A stretch of 64,000 bases of DNA from Pseudooceanicola marinus (GCF_020177265.1 NZ_JAIVMC010000012.1:1-64000), one strand, 5' to 3'; numbered from the stretch's first letter, positions 26,136 through 35,825 are shown. Notes: generated by a model not told the origin, from the letters alone. Made by a program: numbers and translations.

Positions 26136-28738
26136 TCCGCTCCGCCGGTCTGAGGGACGGAAGCGGGAGAGGCATCGCCCGTTACGGGCGCGGCGGCCAG
26201 GGTCAACACGACGGCCGCCGCTCCCGGGGCGGACTGCGCCCCGGGCACCGGCTGCCCGCGCAGCTCGTAAAGCGATGACCGTGCCTCCCCCTCCGCGCCG
26301 GACAGGGGCCCCCACCCGCGCAGCGCGCGCCCCTGGCGCAGGACCTCCGCGGCGACCTCGTCCAGGGACAACCCGCCGACCTGCAGGTCCAGCCCCGAAA
26401 GGGGCCAGCCAGCCATGTCTCCGGTCGCGCCGATCGCGGCCCGGAACAGCCGGCTGGTGCGCAGGATCCGGCGGTCTGCATCCACCGCCACTGCCGCCAC
26501 CTGCATGAAGTCCAGCACCTCCTCCATGTCCGGGCTCAGCCCCGCCAGCAGAGCGACCTTGCCCGCGCTTTCCATCGGGACCACGCTCAGACCGCTGTCC
26601 GCGCGCGGCGGCACCTCTGCACGATCCGCCGCGCTGCGGGCCCCGCGCGCGGCCTCCGGAACCGTCGACGGCGCGAAGGGGACGGGGGAGAGATCGGCGC
26701 CGCTGACCTGCAACCGCGCCAGCACGAAGTCCAGGGTCCTGTCACTGGTCGACAGCGCGCGTTCCGGCAGCGCCGCCACGGCCCCCGGGGACCTCTGGTC
26801 GGCGCCTCCCGACGGGGGCTCTCCCTCCGTCCCGGGGTCGGTGACCTCTTCGCGCCCCGACAGCCTCACCAGGATCAATCCTGGGTCGGACAGCCCGGCC
26901 CCGAGCCATTCCATGCGCAAGACCAGCTCATGGGTTTCCCCCTCGGCCAGGCGCAGGCTCACCCTCTGTTCCAGCGGGGGAACGGGTGCCACGCGCAGCT
27001 TTTCCATGCCCGCCCGGATCTCCCGGGCGAGGTCCGGCTGCACCACCTGACCGAGGGGATGGCTCCCGGAGCGGCCGAGGGAATCGACATAGGCGCCGGC
27101 ATCGCCGAACCAGGCCACGACCTCGCCATCGTCGGGGCGCAGCATGATCGAGGAAGGCGCGTAACGCCGCATCAGCGCCTCGTAGGAGCGCAGCAGACGC
27201 GCGTCCCTGTCCGCCCCTTCGGTCCAGCGCGCCGCGGTAATAGGCGCCGGGTCCGCGGGGCCCTCTCTCGTCCTAGTAGAGGCAGAGGCCGCGTTCCGCG
27301 CATCGGCGGGTCGCACCTGGAACAGCCCCGGCCCCGCCTCGATCGGCACAAAGGCCGAGCTCTGCGCGCCCGGTGCCTCCTCGGGATCCAGCATCAGCCG
27401 GCCACCGGGCCGCAGCCCGAAGAGGAACATGGACAGGACGCGCGCCTGGGCCTCGTCCCGGAACGCGCTCAGCAGGTTGCGGCAGGAGATCAGGTCGAGG
27501 TTGATGAAAGGCGGATCGCTCAACACATCGTGGACGGAGAAGATCACGTGTTCTCGCAGCTGCGGGTCGATCAGGACCCCGGCGCCATGACGGTGGAAGT
27601 AGGCCCGCCGCATCCGGGCCGGGACGGATTTCACCGCCTCGGTCGAAAAGATCCCGGCAGAGGCTTTCTCGATCGCGGCGGGCTGCACATCGGTGGCGAT
27701 CACTCGGTACCGCCGCCGGACGCCGGCGGCGCGCAGGGCCTCGGACACCTCCATGGCGATGCTGTAGGCCTCTTCGCCGGTGCCGCAGCCGGGCACCCAG
27801 ATCCGCAGCGCCTCCTCCGGGCGGCTCTGTGCGACCAGGGGGTCGATCACCTGGCGCCGCAACGCCCGGAAGGCCCGGGCATCGCCATGGATGCGGCCCC
27901 GCCGTGTCGTCATCAGCTCGGCAAACAGGGCCTGGATCATGCCCGGATCCCGCTGCAGCACCGCCGCGAAGGCCTCCGGCGTGTCAAACCCCCGGTGCCT
28001 GCGCGCCCGGCCGAGGCGGTCGCGCAGCGGGGCCTGTCTGTAGGCCGCAAGGTCCACGCGCATCCGGCTGCCAACCAGGTCGAGGATAGCATCCTTTGCC
28101 TCTGACGGCTGCGTCGGCGCCGGGCTGCCCCGGTCCGCCAGGAGGGCGGCAAGCGCGTCGGGAAGGTCGCCCGCGGGTCGCGTGGCCACGACGGCCCCGG
28201 CCTCGATGGCCGCGGCGGGCATGGCGGGAAAGAGGGCCTCGGCGGGCTCTTGCGCCAGGACCGGATGGCCCGCCGACCGCAGGGCCCGCGCCCCTCGGGC
28301 GCCGTCCTGCCCCGCCCCCGACAGGATCACGCCGGCCACCGCGCCGGCCCTGCGGGCGCACAGAGACGCCATGGCCGTATCGATCAGGGGGAAGCCCGCC
28401 AGCTGGTCCTCGCTCAGCGCCGTGACGCGAAACCGGCCGTCACGCCATTCGACCTGCGTGCCGGGCCGGTTGATCAGGATCGTGCCGGGAATCGGGCGCC
28501 CGCCGTCTTCCAACGGCCGGACCGGCCAGGTGGTGCGCCGCGCCAGCGCCTCGGCCCGGGCGTCCCCATCGTCGCCAGACAGGTCCCCCGACTGATGCCG
28601 GAGCAAGACGCAGCACCAGCCGGCCCCCGGCGGCACGGCACCGATGAAATGTTCGAGGGGATCCACCCCGCCTGCCGCGGCACCAATCACGATTACCGGC
28701 ACGTCGCCGTATCGCCTCTGGCCATCGGACCGATTCAT
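26129..28738 (-). CDS. CheB-CheR fusion with C-terminal PAS, CheB catalytic Ser missing
   Basis: 869 residues from ATG 28738; a TTG at 28771 is also possible. The CheB-like domain (about 8-190) reads VIVIGAAAGGVDPLEHF where CheB has GASxGG, so the nucleophile Ser is Ala; the His (LLRHQSG) and Asp (LSGAGQDGARGA) positions remain. The CheR domain (about 215-465) keeps the SAM motif IWVPGCGTGEEAYSIAM and HVIFSVHDVLSDPPFINLDLI, but its ExVTxFFR-type stretch is LMTTRRGRIHG. A weak PAS lies near residues 760-860. It is downstream of the GGDEF/EAL gene (45-bp gap) and overlaps the convergent protease gene by 7 bp. Its role is likely signalling rather than classical receptor demethylation. Confidence 0.8.
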   Translation of the reverse strand: MNRSDGQRRYGDVPVIVIGAAAGGVDPLEHFIGAVPPGAGWCCVLLRHQSGDLSGDDGDARAEALARRTTWPVRPLEDGGRPIPGTILINRPGTQVEWRDGRFRVTALSEDQLAGFPLIDTAMASLCARRAGAVAGVILSGAGQDGARGARALRSAGHPVLAQEPAEALFPAMPAAAIEAGAVVATRPAGDLPDALAALLADRGSPAPTQPSEAKDAILDLVGSRMRVDLAAYRQAPLRDRLGRARRHRGFDTPEAFAAVLQRDPGMIQALFAELMTTRRGRIHGDARAFRALRRQVIDPLVAQSRPEEALRIWVPGCGTGEEAYSIAMEVSEALRAAGVRRRYRVIATDVQPAAIEKASAGIFSTEAVKSVPARMRRAYFHRHGAGVLIDPQLREHVIFSVHDVLSDPPFINLDLISCRNLLSAFRDEAQARVLSMFLFGLRPGGRLMLDPEEAPGAQSSAFVPIEAGPGLFQVRPADARNAASASTRTREGPADPAPITAARWTEGADRDARLLRSYEALMRRYAPSSIMLRPDDGEVVAWFGDAGAYVDSLGRSGSHPLGQVVQPDLAREIRAGMEKLRVAPVPPLEQRVSLRLAEGETHELVLRMEWLGAGLSDPGLILVRLSGREEVTDPGTEGEPPSGGADQRSPGAVAALPERALSTSDRTLDFVLARLQVSGADLSPVPFAPSTVPEAARGARSAADRAEVPPRADSGLSVVPMESAGKVALLAGLSPDMEEVLDFMQVAAVAVDADRRILRTSRLFRAAIGATGDMAGWPLSGLDLQVGGLSLDEVAAEVLRQGRALRGWGPLSGAEGEARSSLYELRGQPVPGAQSAPGAAAVVLTLAAAPVTGDASPASVPQTGGADQ

Positions 28739-28783
28739 ACCAAGGGCACCAAATTCACCTTTACCGGGCAACTGTCGCGCGCG

Positions 28784-30748
28784 TCAGGAAGAAATGCAAC
28801 CTTTGCGGGTACCTGCGACGTTTTCGTCCTCCGGACCAGAGGGCCCACGGTCCTCGCCTGGCGTCGCCGTACCCGCCCCTGACGGCAGTTCCACCGATCC
28901 GCACCGAGCCGCTCGCAGTGGCGCGCGCCGCAGCAGATCGGCTGGCTCCATCGGGTAGCCCAGGCCATAGCCCTGGCCCAGATCACACCCCATGTCGCGC
29001 AGAACCGCCGCCTCTGCCGGCCCCTCGACCCCCTCCGCGACGACGCGAAACCCCAGATCCTGCGACAGTTGCAGGATCGAGGCGACGATGGCGCGATCCC
29101 GACGGCTGGTGCCGATCGCCTCGACGAAGGCCCGGTCGATCTTGACCATGTCCACGGGCCAGGTCTGCAGGTGGGTCAACGTCCCGTAGCCGGTGCCGTA
29201 GTCGTCCAGGGCGATCTCGGCCCCGCGCCGGCGCAACTCGGTCAGCGAGCGGAACACCTGCCCGCTGTCCTCATCCAGCACCACGGTTTCCTGCACCTCG
29301 ATCACCAGCTCGGACCAGCCGACCCCGGTGTCCGCGAGCATCATCTGCAGGTCGAAGACGAACTCGCGGTCCATCAGGTCGAAATAGGTCAGGTTCAGCG
29401 ACAGCTTCACCCCCGGCGCCAGCCTTGGCCGCGCCTCGGCGAAGATCGCCAGGGATTCGCGCGCCATGTGGCGGGTGAGGTCCGAGGCGAACTGCGGGTC
29501 GGTGAAGATTGAAGGGAAGGTTTCCGGCGCCATCAGGCCGTGGCGCGGGTTGTTCCAGCGGCAAAGCACCTCGAACACCTGCGCCGCGCCCGTTTCCAGG
29601 TCGATCATGGGCTGGAAATAGGGCACCACCTCACCCGCGCGGCAGGCCTCGCGAAAAGTCTTTGCCAGCTCGGCGTGATCATAGCGTTCGCCGATCCCCG
29701 TGTCATAGAGCGTGGCCGCCCCATGGCCGACCGACTTCGAGGCATAAAGGGCCAGGTCCGCCCGGTTGTAGAGCCGTTCATAGTCCGCCGCGTCGCGGGG
29801 AAACTGCGCGGCGCCGATGCTGACCCGCCCCAGACCCGGTTTGTCCAGAGGGGCGGTGACCCGCAGGATCGCATTGGTGAAGGCGTCAAGACGCTGGCGC
29901 AGCGCCGCCGGCTCCTCCGGGCGATCCAGCGGCAGGAGCACGCCAAATTCATCCCCGCCCAGGCGGCCGACGACCGCCCCCTCGGGCGCACAGTCGCGCA
30001 CGGCCCCGGCCACGGTGCGCAGGCAGAGATCCCCGAACTGGTGTCCGTAGCGATCATTGATCGTCTTGAACCGGTCGATGTCGAACAGCACGAGAAGGGC
30101 GGGCCGCGCGGAATCCTGCAACAGGGCGCGGCTGTAGCTCTCGAAGGCCTTGATGTTGGTCAGCCCGGTCAGCGGGTCGCATTCGCTGGCGCGCTGCAGG
30201 GCCTGCATCTCGGTGTGGACAGCCGCCAGGCGCTGACGCAGCTCCATATCGCGCAGCCGGTCGTTCAAAAGCGTCTCGACCGTCGCGCCCAGCAGATCGA
30301 GCCCGCGGCTGATCCGGTCCCGCGCAGCGGCATCGAGGGGGCGGCCACGGGACGCGCCCAGGCACAGCGCCAGGACACCGGCGCAGGTGCCGCTCCGCAG
30401 GAACAGCGCCCGCGCCATGGCCGGGTCCCCCGGGCCGACGGTCCGATCGGTGATCAGTGGTTCAGAGATCGCCAGCGGCTGCGCCTCCGCCCGGGCCCCA
30501 GTACCAGGCCCGGCGAAGCTCTGCAGGCATTCGGTGGCCAGGGGCAACAGGGCATCGATCCCCGCGTCTTCCCCGATCATGCAATCGCCAAGTCCCAGTT
30601 GGGCCGCCCGATCCGGCGTCAACGACAGGATGATCGCGGAAGCGCCGGTCAGCTGTTCCGCCAGGCGCGCCACGTCACGCAGCGCCCGCGCCGTCCGCCG
30701 CGCACCGCGGTCCTCCGGCGGGTCGCTGAACAGCCTACGCCAGGGCAT
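28784..30748 (-). CDS. GAF-GGDEF-EAL c-di-GMP turnover protein
   Basis: 654 residues from ATG 30748 (GGGAGG ahead); the open frame reaches further but without a credible start. An N-terminal GAF-like domain (about 20-165) precedes GGDEF (about 180-345, intact GGDEF; no RxxD inhibitory site nine residues before it) and EAL (about 370-620). The EAL motif itself is EVL (VFEVLCRW); Asn in LSLNLT, Glu in VIEVQE, DDYGTGY, KIDRAF and AEGVE are kept. It could make, break or only sense c-di-GMP. It is co-transcribed with the CheB-CheR-PAS gene; a CtrA box lies about 300 bp upstream. Confidence 0.88.
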   Translation of the reverse strand: MPWRRLFSDPPEDRGARRTARALRDVARLAEQLTGASAIILSLTPDRAAQLGLGDCMIGEDAGIDALLPLATECLQSFAGPGTGARAEAQPLAISEPLITDRTVGPGDPAMARALFLRSGTCAGVLALCLGASRGRPLDAAARDRISRGLDLLGATVETLLNDRLRDMELRQRLAAVHTEMQALQRASECDPLTGLTNIKAFESYSRALLQDSARPALLVLFDIDRFKTINDRYGHQFGDLCLRTVAGAVRDCAPEGAVVGRLGGDEFGVLLPLDRPEEPAALRQRLDAFTNAILRVTAPLDKPGLGRVSIGAAQFPRDAADYERLYNRADLALYASKSVGHGAATLYDTGIGERYDHAELAKTFREACRAGEVVPYFQPMIDLETGAAQVFEVLCRWNNPRHGLMAPETFPSIFTDPQFASDLTRHMARESLAIFAEARPRLAPGVKLSLNLTYFDLMDREFVFDLQMMLADTGVGWSELVIEVQETVVLDEDSGQVFRSLTELRRRGAEIALDDYGTGYGTLTHLQTWPVDMVKIDRAFVEAIGTSRRDRAIVASILQLSQDLGFRVVAEGVEGPAEAAVLRDMGCDLGQGYGLGYPMEPADLLRRAPLRAARCGSVELPSGAGTATPGEDRGPSGPEDENVAGTRKGCISS

Positions 30749-31046
30749 CGCGTCGCCTCCCGCGGTTGCCGACCCTTGCCTCCCGGCCGTACCGGCACGG
30801 GCCCGCGCAAAGCGTCCCCGTGGCAGCACCCTGCACGACCGGATGCACGACCGGCCTTCCGGCCCCGGGGTCGGTTCCTCCCTGTGACTGTCCCATCCGA
30901 TCCTGTCCCGGCTCCGGCAAGGAGCGTCTTGTCCCGTTCGGGCTGGGCCACCACCTCGGCCCCTCACCCGCGCCTTTGCACCCCCGGCCCCGCCGAACGC
31001 GCGGTCAGGCGGGGAATGCCCACCGAATGACGATCAATAGGAGATG

Positions 31047-31061
31047 TTAAGATGTCGTTAA
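31047..31061. promoter_or_regulatory. CtrA-binding box (TTAA-N7-TTAA) upstream of the GGDEF/EAL operon
   Basis: TTAAGATGTCGTTAA is an exact match to the CtrA consensus, with the GTTAACC half-site extended. It is 299 bp from the GGDEF/EAL start, in the region between that gene and tRNA-Ala. CtrA control of c-di-GMP genes is established in Rhodobacteraceae; binding here is inferred. Confidence 0.6.
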
Positions 31062-31231
31062 CCAGTGACCTGAAATCACGAGAAGTGCAGGGACCAGCGG
31101 CCCCACGGGCCCCCTACGCAGGACCAGCCCTGGGTGCCGCGAACGCCAACGCGACCCGCGAAGGCCCGCTTGACCGCAGCCAACCCGACCAAGCAGCAAT
31201 ACCCTTGATGAAAGGGACAGAACGACCTTAG
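31052..31231 (+). CDS. Possible small protein, 59 residues
   Basis: The ATG at 31052 has GGAGA 8 bases ahead and a frame to TAG at 31231. The product starts MSLTSDLKSREVQGPAAPRA, is Pro/Ala-rich, and shows no recognised domain or membrane segment. Against it: it begins inside the CtrA box and its codon pattern is unremarkable. Reported only because it is too short for usual gene calls. Confidence 0.2.
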   Translation: MSLTSDLKSREVQGPAAPRAPYAGPALGAANANATREGPLDRSQPDQAAIPLMKGTERP

Positions 31232-31306
31232 TCCGTGAACCGGGTTTGCAGGAAAGGCGCACCGCTGGCGATACCGCCGAGCTATCTTGTACTTTAAAGG
31301 GGGGGA

Positions 31307-31382
<76 letters not shown>

Positions 31383-31534
31383 GTTCCGCAAGGCCGTTTC
31401 GACCTTGTGCGGCGCTATCTATGGGAAGGCCGGGACGGGATCAAGCGAAAAATCGCGCCACGGGGAGGAATTTCTGAAGGGGCCCCTCCGACCCCTGTTT
31501 GCCCCGCCAGACCACCGGCCCGACGGGCGCTGGA

Positions 31535-31864
31535 TCAGCTTTCGTCGTCGTCGCCGGGCACGTCCGCCAGTTCGTCGAGCGAGACGTTGTCGTCATCGTC
31601 ATCGTCGTCCAGCAGATCATCATCCAGTTCGACATCGACGTCATCCTCTTCGAGGACATCGCCGTCCGACGTGTTCTCGCGCGAGGCGGCTTTCTTCGAC
31701 GAAGCGGCATCGGCGGCATCGGCGGCGATCATCCGGCTCTTGCCGGTCTCGACCTCGACGATCTCACCGGTGTAGGGGCTGACGATCGGATTCTGGTTCA
31801 GGTCATAGAACCGCTTGCCGGTGGTCGGGCAGACGCGCTTCGTGCCCCATTCTTCCTTGGGCAT
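31535..31864 (-). CDS. FYDLN acid family protein (TIGR02300-type)
   Basis: 109 residues from ATG 31864, chosen for the AAGGA site and because family members begin MPKxEWGTKR; a longer start at 31888 exists. The N-terminus carries KRVCPTTGKRFYDLN, a single CxxxG...FYDLN zinc-ribbon-like signature, then PIVSPYTGEIVEVE; the C-terminal half is a long Asp/Glu run. The function is unknown; the family is widespread in Alphaproteobacteria. It is divergent from the peptidase gene at 31983. Confidence 0.88.
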   Translation of the reverse strand: MPKEEWGTKRVCPTTGKRFYDLNQNPIVSPYTGEIVEVETGKSRMIAADAADAASSKKAASRENTSDGDVLEEDDVDVELDDDLLDDDDDDDNVSLDELADVPGDDDES

Positions 31865-31982
31865 TTCTGGTTCCTTCTTGGCTGACATCACTTGTCCAGG
31901 ATCTGCGCCACCTGCCATAACGGTCCCGATCTATCAAGACCTTTCGACCGCCACGCGGACGCAACACACTCCGAGGAGCCAT

Positions 31983-32669
31983 ATGGGCCAGCATATGCTG
32001 CCGGGCAACCCCCCGATCCCCCTGATTCTCCGCCGCTCCGCCCGGGCGCGCCGGATTTCGCTGCGTGTCTCCTCCCTGGACGGACGCGTGACCCTGACCC
32101 TGCCGGCCCGCGTGGCCGAGGACGAGGCCCTGGCCTTCGCCGCCGAGAAGGAGGCCTGGCTGCGCCGCAACCTGTCGCGCCACGCCGCGCCGGAGGTGAT
32201 CGACCTGGGCACCCGCCTGCCGGTCGAAGGGGTGCCACGTCTGATCTGCATGGGCAGCACGCGGCGCGTCCGCCTCGACGGCGACCGCCTGGAGGTGCCC
32301 GACCACCGCGTCGGCACGCGGCTGGCCGCCTGGGTGCGGGAGCTGGCACGCGACCGGCTGACCGAGGCCTGCGACCGCCACGCCCGCGCCCTGGGCCGCC
32401 CCTACAGCCGCCTGACCCTGCGCGACACGCGTTCCCGCTGGGGCAGTTGCACCGCCGACGGCGCGCTGATGTTTTCCTGGCGGCTGGTCATGGCGCCGCC
32501 CCGGATCCTCGATTACGTCGCCGCCCACGAGGTTGCGCACCTTGAAGAGATGAACCATTCCAGTGCCTTCTGGGACGTGGTGACGCGTCTTTACGGCGAT
32601 CACCGCCCCGCGCGCCGCTGGCTGAAGACCGAGGGCACCGTGCTGCACCGCTACCGGTTCGACAGCTGA
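31983..32669 (+). CDS. YgjP-like zinc metallopeptidase (DUF45/WLM type)
   Basis: 228 residues; ATG 31983 is preceded by GAGGAG. The C-terminal half has RSRWGSCTADGALMFSWRLVMAPPRI-type strands and the zinc motif in VAAHEVAHLEEMNHS (HExxH variant HEVAH, about residue 178), with a third ligand His likely in NHSSAFW. This is the YgjP/SprT-like minigluzincin fold. Its physiological substrate is not known. It is a soluble protein and a single gene. Confidence 0.85.
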   Translation: MGQHMLPGNPPIPLILRRSARARRISLRVSSLDGRVTLTLPARVAEDEALAFAAEKEAWLRRNLSRHAAPEVIDLGTRLPVEGVPRLICMGSTRRVRLDGDRLEVPDHRVGTRLAAWVRELARDRLTEACDRHARALGRPYSRLTLRDTRSRWGSCTADGALMFSWRLVMAPPRILDYVAAHEVAHLEEMNHSSAFWDVVTRLYGDHRPARRWLKTEGTVLHRYRFDS

Positions 32670-32729
32670 CGGGCGGAGCGGCGGCGGTCGGCGCTTGACG
32701 GCGGGTGCGGCTGTGATCACATAGCGTCC

Positions 32730-33377
32730 ATGCTGATCCAGACCCGCCCCGATCCCTCTCCCTCGGCCCATGACCGCGTCTACCGCGGGTTGCGCAGCCG
32801 CATCATGCATGGGGAGATCCCACCCGGTCAGGCCCTGACGCTGCGGGGCATCGGCAAGGATTTCGGCGTGTCGATGACGCCGGCCCGCGAAGCCGTGCGG
32901 CGCCTGGTGGCCGAGGGGGCGCTGCAACTTTCATCGTCGGGCCGTGTCTCCACCCCGGATCTGTCCAACGAGCGGATCGAGGAGCTGGCGGCCCTGCGCG
33001 CGCTGATCGAGGTCGAACTGGCCTCCCGCGCCCTGCCCCGTGCCCATATGGCGCTGATCGACCGGCTGCAGACGATCAACGGCACCATCGCCGACGCGGT
33101 GCGCGCCCACGATCCCGTGGGCTACATCCGCACCAACCTGGAGTTTCACCGCACGCTTTACCTGCGCGCCCAGGCGCCGGCGATGCTGGCGATGACGGAA
33201 ACGGTCTGGCTGCAACTGGGGCCGACGATGTGCAAGCTCTACGGTCGGATGCGGCGCAGCGAGGCGCCCCATTTCCACCGCCACATCATCGCCGCGCTGA
33301 AGGCCGGGGATGAACCGGGGCTGCGCCTGGCGGTGCGCTCGGACGTGACCCAGGGACTGCGGATGCTGACGACCTGA
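32730..33377 (+). CDS. GntR-family (FadR subfamily) transcriptional regulator
   Basis: 215 residues. The N-terminal winged helix (about 10-75) contains YRGLRSRIMHGEIPPGQAL, GVSMTPAREAVRRLVAEGAL; the C-terminal FCD all-helical ligand domain (about 85-210) has IEVELASRAL and conserved His/Asp/Arg of the metal/ligand site (NLEFHRTLY, FHRHIIAAL). It is convergent with the glycerate 2-kinase gene, for which it may or may not be the regulator. The effector is unknown, probably a small organic acid. Confidence 0.88.
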   Translation: MLIQTRPDPSPSAHDRVYRGLRSRIMHGEIPPGQALTLRGIGKDFGVSMTPAREAVRRLVAEGALQLSSSGRVSTPDLSNERIEELAALRALIEVELASRALPRAHMALIDRLQTINGTIADAVRAHDPVGYIRTNLEFHRTLYLRAQAPAMLAMTETVWLQLGPTMCKLYGRMRRSEAPHFHRHIIAALKAGDEPGLRLAVRSDVTQGLRMLTT

Positions 33378-33409
33378 GTCAGCTGATCACCCGGCTCGGG
33401 CCACCCGGA

Positions 33410-34684
33410 TCACTGCACCCAGATCGCCCTGAAATCATTGACATTCGTTCCCGTGGGGCCGGGGGCAAAGATGCTGCCGGCCGCCTCGAAGGCGGTGAAG
33501 GCATCATTGCCCGCCAGGGCGGCGGCAGGATCGACGCCGGCGGCGCGCATGGCCGCGGCGGTCTCGCCGTCGGCAAAGGCGCCCGCGTTGTCCTCGGACC
33601 CATCGACACCGTCGGTGTCGGCGGCCAGAGCCAGGATGCCCTCCTGGCCGTCGATTTCCATAGCAAGCGACAGCAGGAACTCGGTGTTGCGCCCGCCGCG
33701 GCCCTTGTGGCGCAGGGTCACCGTCGTCTCGCCCCCCGACAGGATCAGCACCGGGGCGCGGAAGGGGCGGTCCTTCAGGCGCACCTCGCGGGCGATGGCG
33801 GCCTGGACGCGGGCCACCTCACGCGCTTCGCCCTCCATCGCGTCCGACAGGATCACGGCGGGCAGGCCGCGTTCCTCGGCCAGGGCGGCGGCGGCCTCCA
33901 GCGACCGGGCGGCGGAGGCAATCACGCGGACGTCGTTGCCGGCGAAGAAGGGGGTGTCCGGATCCGGCGCATCCTCCGGCGCGTCTCGCAGGAAATCGAG
34001 GATGCGCTGCGGAATCGGGATGTCATGGGCGGCAATGGCCGCCATGGCCTCGGCGCGCCCCTTGGGGCAAGGCACCGTCGGGCCGGAGGCCACCTGCGCC
34101 GGGTCGTCGCCCGGCACGTCCGACACGATCAGCGACACCACCCGCGCAGGCGCGGCAGCGGCGGCCAGGCGCCCACCCTTTACCGCCGAAACCTGCTTGC
34201 GGATGGCGTTCATCGCAGAAATCGGCGCACCCGACGACAGCAACGCGGTGTTCAGTGCCTGTTCATCCTCCAGGCTCAGCCCCTCGGGCGGCGCGGCCAG
34301 CAGGGCGGAGCCGCCGCCAGTGATCAGCGCCACCACCAGGTCGTCTTCGGTCAGCCCCGACAGCAGGTCGAGAATGCGCGCCGTGGCGGCCTCGCCTGCG
34401 GCGTCGGGGACCGGGTGCGCGGCCTCCAGTACCTCCAGGTGGCGGCAGGGGGCGGCATAGCCGTAGCGCGTCACGACGAGGCCTTCGGGGGCGGGGTTGC
34501 CGGCCTTTTCCCAGGCCTCTTCAAAGGCCTGTGCCAGTTGCGCGGCGCCCTTGCCGGCCCCGATCACCACCGTGCGCCCGCGCGGCGCCTCGGGCAGTTG
34601 CCCCTCCAGCGCGCGGGCCGGGTCGGCGGCCGCCACGGCGGCACGGAAGAGGCTGGCGAGGAAGGCGCGGTCGTCGGGGGTCAT
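33410..34684 (-). CDS. Glycerate 2-kinase / hydroxypyruvate reductase-annotated MOFRL protein (TtuD-type)
   Basis: 424 residues from ATG 34684 (GGAGA ahead). The N-terminal DUF4147 Rossmann-like domain has [19 protein letters not shown] and [19 protein letters not shown]; the C-terminal MOFRL domain has [20 protein letters not shown]. The family phosphorylates D-glycerate to 2-phosphoglycerate (serine cycle, glyoxylate or tartrate use), although older annotation calls it hydroxypyruvate reductase. It is transcribed alone toward the GntR gene. Confidence 0.88.
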   Translation of the reverse strand: MTPDDRAFLASLFRAAVAAADPARALEGQLPEAPRGRTVVIGAGKGAAQLAQAFEEAWEKAGNPAPEGLVVTRYGYAAPCRHLEVLEAAHPVPDAAGEAATARILDLLSGLTEDDLVVALITGGGSALLAAPPEGLSLEDEQALNTALLSSGAPISAMNAIRKQVSAVKGGRLAAAAAPARVVSLIVSDVPGDDPAQVASGPTVPCPKGRAEAMAAIAAHDIPIPQRILDFLRDAPEDAPDPDTPFFAGNDVRVIASAARSLEAAAALAEERGLPAVILSDAMEGEAREVARVQAAIAREVRLKDRPFRAPVLILSGGETTVTLRHKGRGGRNTEFLLSLAMEIDGQEGILALAADTDGVDGSEDNAGAFADGETAAAMRAAGVDPAAALAGNDAFTAFEAAGSIFAPGPTGTNVNDFRAIWVQ

Positions 34685-34908
34685 CGAGGTCTCCGGGTCA
34701 CGAAAAGTCAGCTTAGCAGCCCGCCCAAGAAGGACCAGCCCCGAAGGTGGCACCGGCGGCCCACTGTGGCTGCCCTGCTTGTCCCGTGGCGTCAGGCGAG
34801 CGGCACGAGGCTGTGGGGCCAATCGGGAGACCGCGCCCGGCCCCGTCTTCTATTTGCCGGACATATCTCGGAGAGGAAGCGCGGCCGGGAGGCAGAGTCC
34901 CCTCTCCC

Positions 34909-35748
34909 TCAGGCACAGCGGCGCGACAGGGCGGCAGCGCCCGGTGCGGCGGGCTGGCGCGCCCAGGCGCGGCTCTCGCGGCGGAACATCGCAGAGGCCT
35001 CGGGGGCGAAGACCGCCTGGGGCCCCTGGCCGCGTGCGCCCCAAGTGGTCACCCGCAGGGCACCGGTCTCTTCCCAGTCAAGCAGATTGAAGGTGTTGTC
35101 CTCCCCCCGCGTGCGCGACGACAGCCCCGTGCCGGCCTGCACGAACAGCAATCCCGGCGCGGCGCGGAACGGCGCCGAGGACGCCCGGTGCAGGTGGCCC
35201 GACAGCACCACGTCGGCGCCGCAATCGGACAGCTGCGCCAGGGCCGCCCGCGCCCCGCGCATCAGCCGCTTGTCCACCTTCGGCCCATGTTCCAGAGGAT
35301 GGTGCACCACCACCACCGAAAGATCCGCCGGATGCTCCGCCAGGCGCCGCGCCACCCGGTCGCGCGCCCGCGAGGAGAACTTCCCCTGCTGCCAGGCCAG
35401 CGGGTTCACCGTGTTCACCCCCACCACCGTCAGCTTGCCGTCCGAGAAGACCGGCTCGGTGTCCTCGTCGACGTAGCGGCGGTAGCGGCGGAAAGGGGCC
35501 AGAAGGCGTTCAAAGGGTCGGTCCAGCGGCGTGTCGTGGTTGCCCGGCACCGACAGCACAGGGGCGGGCAGCTTCGCCAGGAAGTCCTGCGCGCGGCGGA
35601 ACTGAACGTGGCGCGCCCGCTGGGTAAAATCGCCCGAGATCACCACCAGGTCGGGCCGGTTGCGGGCAATGGCGGCCAGCAGCGGCGCCTCCAGATCCGG
35701 GCGGGCGCGGCCGAAATGCAGATCGGAGAGATGCAGGATGCGTTTCAT
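34909..35748 (-). CDS. Calcineurin-like metallophosphoesterase
   Basis: 279 residues from ATG 35748. Metallophosphoesterase motifs: HLSDLHFGR (DxH), VISGDFTQRARHVQF (GDxx), SVPGNHDTPLD (GNHD), VVVHHPLEH, and VLSGHLHRASS (GHxH). It uses two metals to cleave phosphodiesters, possibly cyclic nucleotides or phospholipid head groups. It follows the diacylglycerol-kinase-like gene with a 77-bp gap on the same strand, so a lipid role is possible. The ribosome site is weak; a start 10 residues earlier is possible. Confidence 0.85.
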   Translation of the reverse strand: MKRILHLSDLHFGRARPDLEAPLLAAIARNRPDLVVISGDFTQRARHVQFRRAQDFLAKLPAPVLSVPGNHDTPLDRPFERLLAPFRRYRRYVDEDTEPVFSDGKLTVVGVNTVNPLAWQQGKFSSRARDRVARRLAEHPADLSVVVVHHPLEHGPKVDKRLMRGARAALAQLSDCGADVVLSGHLHRASSAPFRAAPGLLFVQAGTGLSSRTRGEDNTFNLLDWEETGALRVTTWGARGQGPQAVFAPEASAMFRRESRAWARQPAAPGAAALSRRCA

Positions 35749-35825
35749 CGGCAGTCTTTCATCGTGTTCGTGTCCCATGGGGCAGGGCCGCGGACCGGTT
35801 CGGCCCAGCCGGCGCTCGCAGGCGC

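Larger units (their letters stand above)
30749..31306. other. Long intergenic region before the GGDEF/EAL gene
   Basis: 558 bp between the GGDEF/EAL start and tRNA-Ala. It holds the CtrA-type box (31047-31061) and one small possible ORF (31052-31231). The rest (30750-31030) is GC-rich with only shadow frames; no RNA fold or repeat was recognised, though a long leader of the GGDEF/EAL mRNA would lie here. Confidence 0.5.
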
